This document shows, piece by piece, positions 1 to 5,170 of a stretch of 12,364 nt of DNA. The stretch spans positions 1 to 12,364 of the forward strand of contig JBLHRR010000162.1 in assembly GCA_047626155.1 (NCBI GenBank), given 5' to 3'. Position 1 is the first letter of the stretch. Each line of letters begins with the position of its first letter. The position numbers were made by a program, and so were the translations under genes. Source of the stretch: CALGLS01 sp047626155 (lineage in GTDB: Bacteria > Bacteroidota > Bacteroidia > Chitinophagales > Saprospiraceae). The notes beneath the pieces are model-generated. The model saw only the letters and a list, made by a program, of their open reading frames with translations. It did no database searches and was not told where the DNA came from.

Positions 1-12
1 TTTAGCAGATGG

Positions 13-54
13 CAGATGGCTTCCCTATAACGTGCAATAGTGGGAAGCCACCTG
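13..54. repeat. Imperfect inverted repeat upstream of the decarboxylase gene
   Basis: Positions 13-25 (cagatggcttccc) pair with 42-54 (gggaagccacctg) over 13 positions with one mismatch, leaving a 16-nt loop. The short words agcagatggc and tagctgcca recur on either side (4-20 and 57-77), so the whole of 1-80 looks like a mosaic of related short inverted words. No T-run follows, so it is not a convincing intrinsic terminator. It could be the end of a dispersed intergenic repeat or a processing hairpin of an operon whose upstream genes lie outside the window. Confidence 0.55.
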
Positions 55-119
55 CTAGCTGCCAATAGCTAACTGCCATATATTAGATACACCTTTCTTA
101 ACTATCAGAAAAAAATAAA

Positions 120-881
120 ATGTCCATTCAACAATTAGCTACTATCATAGATCAAGCTGCTCATCAAGCGAAAGCCATTCCACAACTAAGTCTCCAACAA
201 AGCTTTTCCGAAACGGAGGCCTATGCCATTCAGGCGGCTTCCTTGCAACATCGTTATGAACGAGGAGAAAAACTCATTGGTTTAAAAATGGGTTTCACCA
301 GTAAAGCGAAGATGGAACAAATGGGTGTGCATGACATGATCTGGGGACGTTTGACCGATGCGATGTATTTTGAAAACGGAAGTCACTTTTCTAAAAATAA
401 GATGATCCATCCACGAGCGGAACCTGAAATTTGCTTTCGAGTGAAGAAGGCCATCAATAGAGAATTGTCTATGGAAGAAGCGATTGATTATGTGGATGGC
501 ATCGCAGCTGCTATTGAAATTATCGATTCAAGATATGAGAATTTTAAGTTTTCCTTGGAAGATGTCATTGCCGATAATTGCTCTTCTACTGGCCTCATCA
601 TTGGAGACTGGAAAGAGCCATCCGCCAATTTGAACGATCTTAGTATCAGTCTTAGCATTGATGGAAAGCCAGTTCATGAAGGTTCTTCGAATGCCATTTT
701 GGGAAACCCTTGGGAGGCATTTGTTGCAGCGACCAGGTTGGCCGCAAAATATGAACAAGAGATTCCTGCGGGCTTTTACATTATGGCTGGAGCAGCGACT
801 CCTGCTGTGTATTTAGAGGAAGGTCAATCTGTTTTGGTGGAGGTGGAAGGTTTTGAGGATGTTGGTATTTCTGTTTTATAG
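120..881 (+). CDS. 4-oxalocrotonate decarboxylase / 2-keto-4-pentenoate hydratase family protein
   Basis: The 253-residue product belongs to the fumarylacetoacetate-hydrolase-like superfamily and has the usual length for a 4-oxalocrotonate decarboxylase (XylI/DmpH/NbaG type) or the related 2-hydroxypentadienoate hydratase. The decarboxylase reading is favoured by the block GLKMGFTSKAKMEQMGV (54-70) followed by WGRLTDAM (75-82), then HPRAEPEICF (97-106) and EIIDSRY (133-139). By family analogy E101, E103 and E133 should bind the divalent metal. The enzyme would convert 2-oxohex-3-enedioate to 2-hydroxypenta-2,4-dienoate plus CO2 in a catechol or 3-hydroxyanthranilate meta-cleavage pathway, in the cytoplasm. 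Partner genes are not visible: upstream is only 119 nt of repeat and AT-rich DNA, and downstream is an unrelated regulator. The start is the first ATG and is followed directly by a normal N-terminus. Hydratase activity cannot be excluded from sequence alone. Confidence 0.85.
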   Translation: MSIQQLATIIDQAAHQAKAIPQLSLQQSFSETEAYAIQAASLQHRYERGEKLIGLKMGFTSKAKMEQMGVHDMIWGRLTDAMYFENGSHFSKNKMIHPRAEPEICFRVKKAINRELSMEEAIDYVDGIAAAIEIIDSRYENFKFSLEDVIADNCSSTGLIIGDWKEPSANLNDLSISLSIDGKPVHEGSSNAILGNPWEAFVAATRLAAKYEQEIPAGFYIMAGAATPAVYLEEGQSVLVEVEGFEDVGISVL

Positions 882-911
882 GAAACGCTGATTAATGTTT
901 TTTACCGCAAC

Positions 912-926
912 AGCGCAAAGAGCGCT
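912..926. repeat. Short GC-rich hairpin in a repetitive gcgcaa-rich spacer
   Basis: Within the 93-nt spacer between the decarboxylase and the LytTR regulator, agcgc (912-916) pairs with gcgct (922-926) around a 5-nt loop. Around it the words cagcgcaaag and aagcgcaacg repeat (903-940), a low-complexity style often seen in intergenic DNA of Bacteroidota. There is no T-run right after the hairpin, so a terminator role is doubtful. Confidence 0.35.
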
Positions 927-974
927 ACGAAAGCGCAACGTTTTCTTAGGGAAATTCCAAAACAATACGCCACC

Positions 975-1742
975 ATGCAAATTCTAATACTGGAAGACGA
1001 GCTACCCGCTTACCACAAACTTTTGGGTTTTGTTCAGTCGGAAATCCAGGATTCCAACGTGCATTGGGCTAGGTCGGTAGAAGAAGCAAAACTATTGTTA
1101 GCATCTGGCAAAAGTCCTGACTTGATATTTTCTGATATTGAATTATTGGATGGTGTTTCCTTTGAAGTCTTCGAAGAGGTGAAAGTCAACTGCCCTATTA
1201 TTTTCTGTACGGGCTTTGATCAATATGTCTTGAAAGCTTTTCAAACCAATGGCATTGCTTACCTACTTAAGCCCTATACTTTAGCTCATTTTCAAGAAGC
1301 TTACACAAAATACAAAACGCTTTTTGTAAAAGAAGATGCGAGTAACAGTATCGATCAGAAGGTAATCAAAGAGCTGAAAGCCATTCTCCACTCAGACAAA
1401 AAAGCTTACAAACAACGCTTCACTTTCAAAAAGAAAGATGGAATTAAGATTATAGATACCAAGGATATTGCTTCCTTTGAGGCCAACGGAGATTTTGCCA
1501 TGGCCATAGATGAGAAAGGACATCGCTATTCCATAAACTTCACAATGTCTGACCTAGAAACAAAGGTTGACCCCGGTTTATTCTTCAGAATAAACCGGGG
1601 TCAAATGATTAACATTAATTTTATAGATAAAATTGAAAGCCATTTCAAAAACCGTCTGTCCGTGCAGATGACTTATGGAGGAGAAGCCCTGATTAGCAGT
1701 GGAGGAAAGACGCCTGATTTTAGAAAATGGCTGGACGGTTGA
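975..1742 (+). CDS. LytTR-type response regulator transcription factor
   Basis: This is a 255-residue two-domain regulator. Residues 1-115 form a receiver domain with the acidic pair E7/D8, the probable phospho-acceptor D54 in LIFSDIELLDG (50-60), the switch residue T79 in FCTG, and K99 in YLLKPY. Residues 145-253 form a LytTR DNA-binding domain, recognisable by KIIDTKDIASFEANGDF and the FFRINRGQMININFID block (203-218) with the closing DFRKWL. The length is typical for the LytR/AgrA/AlgR class. These proteins dimerise on paired direct repeats and regulate transcription after phosphorylation by a sensor kinase, usually a LytS-like or 7TM-type histidine kinase in Bacteroidota. No kinase is encoded next to it here, so it is an orphan within this window. 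It runs convergently into the next gene with only 29 nt between stop codons. A perfect inverted repeat lies inside its coding region. Confidence 0.93.
   Translation: MQILILEDELPAYHKLLGFVQSEIQDSNVHWARSVEEAKLLLASGKSPDLIFSDIELLDGVSFEVFEEVKVNCPIIFCTGFDQYVLKAFQTNGIAYLLKPYTLAHFQEAYTKYKTLFVKEDASNSIDQKVIKELKAILHSDKKAYKQRFTFKKKDGIKIIDTKDIASFEANGDFAMAIDEKGHRYSINFTMSDLETKVDPGLFFRINRGQMININFIDKIESHFKNRLSVQMTYGGEALISSGGKTPDFRKWLDG
1567..1604. repeat. Perfect 18-bp inverted repeat (2-nt centre) inside the LytTR gene
   Basis: The arm at 1567-1584 (ttgaccccggtttattct) is the exact reverse complement of 1587-1604 (agaataaaccggggtcaa), with only tc between them. It encodes residues 198-210 of the regulator, in the conserved FFRINRG part of the LytTR domain. 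As DNA it could extrude as a cruciform. As RNA it would form a strong hairpin in the middle of the message. No U-tract follows, so it should not terminate transcription. Confidence 0.95.
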
Positions 1743-1771
1743 TCAAGCTAAGTACATCCTAAAGTATTACT

Positions 1772-2227
1772 TTATTTTTGATCCTTAGAAGTAACCGGAA
1801 GTTCTTCCTGTTCTGTATTTCGTACTAAAGACTTTTCATTAGAAACCGTAAAATCTTCTGGTACAAGAATACGAACTTTGATAAACTCATAACACTCCCC
1901 ATCTTTTGTTTTCAAAGATCTTCGAACTTTATATTTTGACACCATTGCGAAAGAGGTTTCATTAGTTAAATTCCCCTCAATTTCGTATCGTCCCTCTTTT
2001 ACATAGTGGCGAAGAATACTAGGTTTGGCATCATAAATCTGAATGTGGGTCTCCGTTAAGATGGTATTACCCGCCCATTTTTCGATTTCATATTCGCCGT
2101 AAAGATCCAGAGAAATGGAATTGACCTCTTCAATCTCGAAAGATTGGTGAAGAATTTTTTGAAGCTGTGCATTTGCGTTAAGCGCAAAAAACAGAAAGGA
2201 CATTAGCAGGGGAATCAACTTTTTCAT
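1772..2227 (-). CDS. Secreted protein of unknown function (DUF4097-like beta-strand repeat style), paralogue of the next gene
   Basis: The 151-residue product starts with a clear signal peptide (MKKLIPLLMSFLFFALNANA, cleavage probably before QLQK). The mature part is short and beta-rich. It aligns with the neighbouring secreted protein through SISLDLYGEYEIEKW (38-52), a GRY motif and a PE motif (LVPEDFTVS). The pattern 'LDL.G...I..W..N.....' resembles the DUF4097/adhesin-like secreted proteins of Bacteroidota, but it is too short and too diverged for a firm family call. The C-terminal tail (about 130-151) is polar and low in structure (RNTEQEELPVTSKDQK). It has no lipobox, so it is probably periplasmic or secreted. 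No function is assigned. The gap to the upstream paralogue is 238 nt and contains a terminator, so the two genes are probably transcribed separately. Confidence 0.75.
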   Translation of the reverse strand: MKKLIPLLMSFLFFALNANAQLQKILHQSFEIEEVNSISLDLYGEYEIEKWAGNTILTETHIQIYDAKPSILRHYVKEGRYEIEGNLTNETSFAMVSKYKVRRSLKTKDGECYEFIKVRILVPEDFTVSNEKSLVRNTEQEELPVTSKDQK

Positions 2228-2408
2228 AGGTGTAAATTTTGTTCATGTTTTGTTTCCGACTATATAATAGAATCCCAAAATATGAATGATGAATCAAACA
2301 AAACTTAGTTTCTATTTTATTTAGTCGATTGTCGACATCCCGTTATGAGCCGAAGTAAATAACAACTCATATGAGATACCTGCAAGATAAAGCAAATTGC
2401 TCAATATA

Positions 2409-2444
2409 AAAAGAGGTAACATATAGAAATATGCTACCTCTTTT
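2409..2444 (-). terminator. Intrinsic terminator of the upstream secreted-protein gene
   Basis: aaaagaggta (2409-2418) pairs perfectly with tacctctttt (2435-2444). After one mismatch, five further base pairs (2420-2424 with 2429-2433) close a 4-nt AGAA loop. Read on the minus strand, the stem ends in a T-tract and lies 21 nt past the stop of the gene ending at 2466. The A/T symmetry means it could also act in the plus direction. The rest of the 238-nt spacer (2228-2465) is AT-rich, and I see no gene in it. Confidence 0.85.
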
Positions 2445-2465
2445 ACGGTAATTATGCTGTGTATA

Positions 2466-2915
2466 TTATAAAGAAGACGAATTTTCTTCAATGATTTCAA
2501 GCGTTGTAGACGAAATGTCGGATAATTGGACAGAAACGCTTTCTGGAGCATAAATGGTGTAGCTAAGGTGCTCCTTCAATAGTTGACCTCTCAACTTCAC
2601 CTCCTTTTCCAGTGACGGAGCATTAATGACAAAACCATTTTCTCCTTCAGTGGAATTCAGGTTATATCGTCCAGCAACGATTAGAGATTTCAAAATAGCA
2701 TCTGAAACATTCTCCACCTTGATGCTAATCTGAACACGAACCAAGTCATTGTTCCAATGCTGAACATCCACATCACCTTCTAAGTCCAGTACCAAAGAGG
2801 TATTCCCTTTAAGGTTAAAAGATTTGACGAGGGTGCGCTCAACCGATTGAGCAAAAACGGTAAGGCACATGGCCAAACACAAAAACAAACTGATTGGAGC
2901 TTTTAAATCTTTCAT
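2466..2915 (-). CDS. Secreted protein of unknown function (DUF4097-like style), tandem paralogue
   Basis: The 149-residue product has a signal peptide (about residues 1-22, ending TVFAQ before SVERT) and a beta-rich mature region. Lined up by eye with the downstream neighbour, it shares the initial K-SF element, SLVLDLEGDVDVQHW (40-54) against SISLDLYGEYEIEKW, the AGRYNL/EGRYEI motif near residue 82, and YAPESVSVQ against LVPEDFTVS. The order and spacing of these blocks are conserved, so the pair arose by duplication followed by strong divergence. The C-terminus (SSTTLEIIEENSSSL) is polar. There is no lipobox and no sorting domain. Upstream lies kdsA with a 105-nt spacer, and I see no sign that they form one operon. 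A terminator follows directly. Role unknown; a cell-envelope or periplasmic location is the only safe inference. Confidence 0.75.
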   Translation of the reverse strand: MKDLKAPISLFLCLAMCLTVFAQSVERTLVKSFNLKGNTSLVLDLEGDVDVQHWNNDLVRVQISIKVENVSDAILKSLIVAGRYNLNSTEGENGFVINAPSLEKEVKLRGQLLKEHLSYTIYAPESVSVQLSDISSTTLEIIEENSSSL

Positions 2916-3020
2916 AATAACACAGTTTTAGTTAAACGTTCCATTCTTGAATGCTGTAAACGCTTTTGATTGTTAGTAATTTAGAGGTTTTATATCGCAA
3001 ATACAATATTTTGCATTATT

Positions 3021-3842
3021 TTATTTTACATCAAGTACTGTTTTCCTAATTTTAACTAGCCTACGCAGTAATTCTTCCAAATTATGTAAGGCGAGCATGT
3101 TTGCGCCATCTGATTTAGCAAGAGCTGGATTTGGATGTGTTTCGATAAACAAGCCATCTACTCCTACTGCAATTCCTGCTTTAGCTATTGTAGCAATCAT
3201 TTGTGGTTGTCCTCCCGTTACGCCACTGCTTTGATTTGGACGCTGTAAGGAGTGTGTACAATCTAGAATCACATCAGCACCAAAGGATTGCATCACTGGA
3301 ATACCTCGGAAGTCTACGACTAAGTCCTGATAGCCAAAAGTAGTTCCACGTTCAGTTAATAAAACGTTTGAGTTACCAGACTCTACGACCTTAGTATAGG
3401 CATGCTGCATAGCTTCTGCGTTCAGAAACTGCCCTTTTTTAACATTGATCACTTTACCTGTCTTCGCCGCTGCTTGTAAGAGGCTCGTTTGTCGACATAA
3501 AAAAGCTGGGATTTGCAGAATGTCTACATATTCCGCCGCCATTGCCGCTTCTTCATCGCTGTGAATATCTGTAGTCACTGGAATATCGAAACGCTCTCCT
3601 ACTGCCTTCAAAATTTTCAACGCTTTTTCATCTCCAATCCCTGTAAAAGAATCCAATCGTGTTCGATTAGCCTTTTTATAGGAGCCCTTAAAAACAAAAG
3701 GAATCTCTAGCCGCTGACATATGTCCTGAATTTTTTCTGCGATCTCAAAAGCCATTTCTTCTCCCTCAATGGCGCAAGGCCCAGCGATGAGTAGAAAGTT
3801 GTTACTTTCTAGGTTTTTAAGCTTTGGAATTGATGCAAGCAT
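3021..3842 (-). CDS. kdsA: 3-deoxy-8-phosphooctulonate (Kdo-8-P) synthase
   Basis: The 273-residue TIM-barrel enzyme condenses phosphoenolpyruvate with D-arabinose 5-phosphate to give Kdo-8-phosphate, the committed step to the Kdo sugar of LPS inner core, in the cytoplasm. Diagnostic blocks in order are LLIAGPCAIEGEE (17-29), FKGSYKKANRTR (51-62), DIHSDEEAA (92-100), ILQIPAFLCRQTSLL (108-122), GKVINVKKGQFL (129-140), LTERGTTFGYQDLVVDFRG (162-180) and CTHSLQRP (195-202). C23, H197, E234 and D245 match the four metal ligands of the Aquifex enzyme in identity and in spacing (174, 37 and 11 residues apart). This is therefore a metal-dependent form, unlike the metal-independent E. coli enzyme, which has Asn at the first position. 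The start at 3842 places the barrel entry strand at the usual distance. On the minus strand a TAnnTTTG-like box occurs at 3930-3937, about 90 nt upstream, but I see no -33 partner. Confidence 0.97.
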   Translation of the reverse strand: MLASIPKLKNLESNNFLLIAGPCAIEGEEMAFEIAEKIQDICQRLEIPFVFKGSYKKANRTRLDSFTGIGDEKALKILKAVGERFDIPVTTDIHSDEEAAMAAEYVDILQIPAFLCRQTSLLQAAAKTGKVINVKKGQFLNAEAMQHAYTKVVESGNSNVLLTERGTTFGYQDLVVDFRGIPVMQSFGADVILDCTHSLQRPNQSSGVTGGQPQMIATIAKAGIAVGVDGLFIETHPNPALAKSDGANMLALHNLEELLRRLVKIRKTVLDVK

Positions 3843-4202
3843 AGGTTTTATTTATTCCGTGTATATCTTGTTGAGTAATGCTATTTTGTACTTACTATTG
3901 GGTTATCAGAAGTTGTTATCATTGTAACGCAAATGTATGCCATATGGTTGGCTCTACATAGACCTTTTTCAAAATTTTATTTTAAATTAACATTAGATTT
4001 AGATTTGTTTCCATTTTTTATTTTGTCAATTTAACTTTAACGATATTATATGACAGGAAAATGATTTTTCCGGTATTTCTACATGCCTTGTGTTTTCAGG
4101 GCAGAATAAGGTTTGTTTTTTCGCTTTTTGGTTTTTTTTTGTTAACTAAGTGTTCTATATATAGTACCCTTTTAGTTGGGGTTTCGTCCCGTGGGTGGTC
4201 TG
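3843..4202. other. AT-rich intergenic stretch without a credible gene
   Basis: This region separates kdsA from the transposase island. It is rich in A/T homopolymers (for example 3967-4025 and 4119-4140). A plus-strand reading frame from 4061 runs on into the transposase region, but its translation is phenylalanine-rich, low in complexity and covers the GC palindromes, so I do not call it a gene. A TAGATTTG word at 4000-4007 fits the -7 consensus of Bacteroidota on the plus strand but leads to no recognisable gene. Confidence 0.5.
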
Positions 4203-4225
4203 TTTTTTTTCTTCTGCTCTTCTCT

Positions 4226-4280
4226 CTGCGCTTTGCGCAGCTCGGCTCCCTCTCTCCGGGCTGCGGCCCGGGGTCGCCGA
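4226..4280. repeat. Nested GC-rich hairpins downstream of the transposase
   Basis: There are two perfect short hairpins: ctgcgc (4226-4231) with gcgcag (4235-4240) around ttt, and ccgggc (4256-4261) with gcccgg (4266-4271) around tgcg. The outer words tcggc (4242-4246) and gccga (4276-4280) can enclose the second one. They lie just past the transposase stop codon, where the right-end hairpin of an IS200-like element or a REP sequence would be expected. Their high GC content stands out sharply from the surrounding T-rich DNA. Confidence 0.7.
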
Positions 4281-4302
4281 AGGCAAATGAGGATGTTTTC
4301 CT

Positions 4303-4767
4303 TCAGTCAAGGTATTCTTCTTTGAAGGGGATGTTATGTTCTTTCAATAATCGGATCAGCTCCTCTCTGTAAGTTTCTCTTTTCTCATAAGATGCGCTGT
4401 GGTGCTTCTCTTGGCGTTTGACGTAGTTGACCAGATTCATCTTTGCATCTTGGGAATAGGTGAAAGCTGCATAGCCATTCTGCCAGCCTTTCCAGCCTTT
4501 GAAGAGGTTTTCTTTTTTGATAAATTGGCTTGCGGAGAGCTTGATGTCTTTCACCAGACTGGCCAAGGAGACAGAGGGATGAAGATAGACCACTATGTGG
4601 ATGTGGTCTTCTACTCCGTTTATCTGATAAACATGACAACGTTTATTTTCCAGAATTTTAGCGAGGTAGGCAAATAGTCTTCCTCGGGTCTCTTTGTCCA
4701 TTGTATATTGGCGGAGATAGGTGGCGAATACAATTTGGTAAAGGATTTGGCTATAGGTACTTGGCAT
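4303..4767 (-). CDS. tnpA: IS200/IS605-family Y1 (HUH) transposase
   Basis: The 154-residue single-domain transposase is the usual length for IS200/IS605 TnpA or REP-associated tyrosine transposases. Visible motifs are the HUH pair H55-I-H57 in GVEDHIHIVV, the middle block SLASLVKDIKLSASQFIK (67-84), GWQNGYAAFTYS (94-105), and the helix NLVNYVKRQEKHH (111-123), where Y115 is the likely single catalytic tyrosine and Q119 the family glutamine. Such enzymes cut and join single-stranded DNA at hairpin-marked ends through a 5'-phosphotyrosine link. The gene appears intact. The start at 4767 gives the standard N-terminus (STYSQILYQIVFAT). It is flanked on both sides by palindromes, which are its probable substrates. 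I cannot decide between an autonomous insertion sequence and a domesticated REP-associated enzyme without copy-number data. Confidence 0.93.
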   Translation of the reverse strand: MPSTYSQILYQIVFATYLRQYTMDKETRGRLFAYLAKILENKRCHVYQINGVEDHIHIVVYLHPSVSLASLVKDIKLSASQFIKKENLFKGWKGWQNGYAAFTYSQDAKMNLVNYVKRQEKHHSASYEKRETYREELIRLLKEHNIPFKEEYLD

Positions 4768-4967
4768 TTCGAATTGTTTTTATGTTTAGAGCATGTTTTG
4801 GGTTTGCCGTTTTTTGTGGCGTTCTTTCACTAATAGGTTGCAGAAAGGGGATGAATTCCATAAAAATTTTGACTTATTTTTTATATTTTTATTTGCATTA
4901 CTTATAATCAACTGTATATCAATTATTTGCATTGGTTGTTTTTACGCCTTTTTTTTTGAAAAAAATA
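4768..4967. other. T-rich non-coding stretch upstream of the transposase
   Basis: This 200-nt stretch is dominated by T-runs and A-runs (for example 4949-4975). It would hold the transposase promoter and the left end of the element. Plus-strand reading frames crossing it translate to phenylalanine-rich sequence running into the palindrome array, and I treat them as spurious. I see no RNA gene. Confidence 0.5.
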
Positions 4968-4995
4968 TTTTTTTTCTTCTACGGGCAGCGGCCCT

Positions 4996-5072
4996 GGGCA
5001 AATATAGGGTTGACTCCTCCAGAGTCCTACGATAGGTACGAAGACTCTGAGGAGTCTAACCCCTATTTGCCC
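4996..5072. repeat. Long imperfect hairpin with arms of about 30 nt
   Basis: The left arm 4996-5026 starts gggcaaata and ends gactcctccagagtc. It pairs with the right arm 5043-5072, which starts gactctgaggagtc and ends ctatttgccc. The arms are complementary apart from a slipped tagggtt/ggggtta segment and one bulged base. The loop (5027-5042) contains a further small hairpin, ccta-cga-tagg. The structure lies between the T-tract motif next to the transposase and the DUF255 gene, and shares its right arm with the adjacent perfect palindrome. Confidence 0.85.
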
Positions 5073-5099
5073 GGGGTTGCAACCCCGGGCAAATAGGGG
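5060..5099. repeat. Perfect 40-bp palindrome (REP-like)
   Basis: 5060-5079 (cccctatttgcccggggttg) is the exact reverse complement of 5080-5099 (caaccccgggcaaatagggg), with no spacer. The word gggcaaatagggg thus occurs twice, inverted, here, and a close copy (gggcaaatataggg) starts the neighbouring hairpin at 4996. It ends about 70 nt before the DUF255 lipoprotein start. A perfect palindrome of this size is expected to form a cruciform in DNA or a strong hairpin in RNA. Confidence 0.93.
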
Positions 5100-5122
5100 A
5101 CATTTCTTCTTTTGAAAATAAT

Positions 5123-5130
5123 TACCTTTG
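5123..5130 (+). promoter_or_regulatory. Candidate -7 element (TAnnTTTG) for the DUF255 lipoprotein gene
   Basis: TACCTTTG matches the Bacteroidota sigma-A -7 consensus TAnnTTTG exactly and lies 40 nt upstream of the ATG at 5171. That would give a short leader beginning near 5137. No good -33 TTTG is present at the usual distance, because the palindrome array occupies that position. The same 8-mer precedes the cobalamin riboswitch. Confidence 0.5.
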
Positions 5131-5170
5131 CCATCGTTTTTGAAAACATCATACCTATATCAATCATCAT

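Larger units (their letters stand above)
4203..4998. mobile_element. Putative IS200/IS605-like or REP-associated transposon
   Basis: A Y1 transposase gene (4303-4767, minus) lies between two related sequences in the same orientation. One is the T-tract word ttttttttcttct at 4203-4215, followed by the GC palindrome cgggctgcggcccgggg (4257-4273). The other is the same T-tract word at 4968-4980, followed by cgggcagcggccctggg (4982-4998). Both copies also have a nearby gcaaat word (4283-4288 and 4998-5003). Subterminal hairpins and absence of terminal inverted repeats and target duplications are what IS200/IS605 elements and RAYT loci show. The exact ends cannot be fixed from one copy; the limits given are those of the two T-tract/palindrome motifs. 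There is no tnpB/IscB-like gene beside it. Confidence 0.5.

Noticed and set aside
1567..1604. Intrinsic terminator inside the LytTR gene
   Set aside because: The stem is perfect, but no U-tract follows on either strand and the reading frame continues intact through it.
2321..2551. 76-codon minus-strand frame overlapping the end of the second secreted-protein gene
   Set aside because: It overlaps a supported gene in another frame and runs through the terminator. It has no recognisable domain.
4000..4007. TAGATTTG as a plus-strand promoter
   Set aside because: It matches the -7 consensus but has no -33 partner and leads to no credible gene; such words are frequent in AT-rich DNA.
4061..4372. 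103-codon plus-strand frame across the transposase 3' flank
   Set aside because: The translation is low in complexity and Phe/Leu/Ser-rich, it crosses the GC hairpins and overlaps the transposase end antisense. I see no domain in it.
4385..4677. Frames on both strands inside the transposase gene
   Set aside because: They are shadows of the intact transposase frame, which carries the HUH and tyrosine motifs.
4701..5035. Two overlapping plus-strand frames upstream of the transposase
   Set aside because: They are driven by T-runs (Phe-rich) and end inside the palindrome array, so they are better explained as non-coding element ends.
4996..5099. CRISPR-like repeat array
   Set aside because: The repeated word alternates in orientation and lacks equal-length spacers, and there are no cas genes. 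It is a palindrome mosaic.
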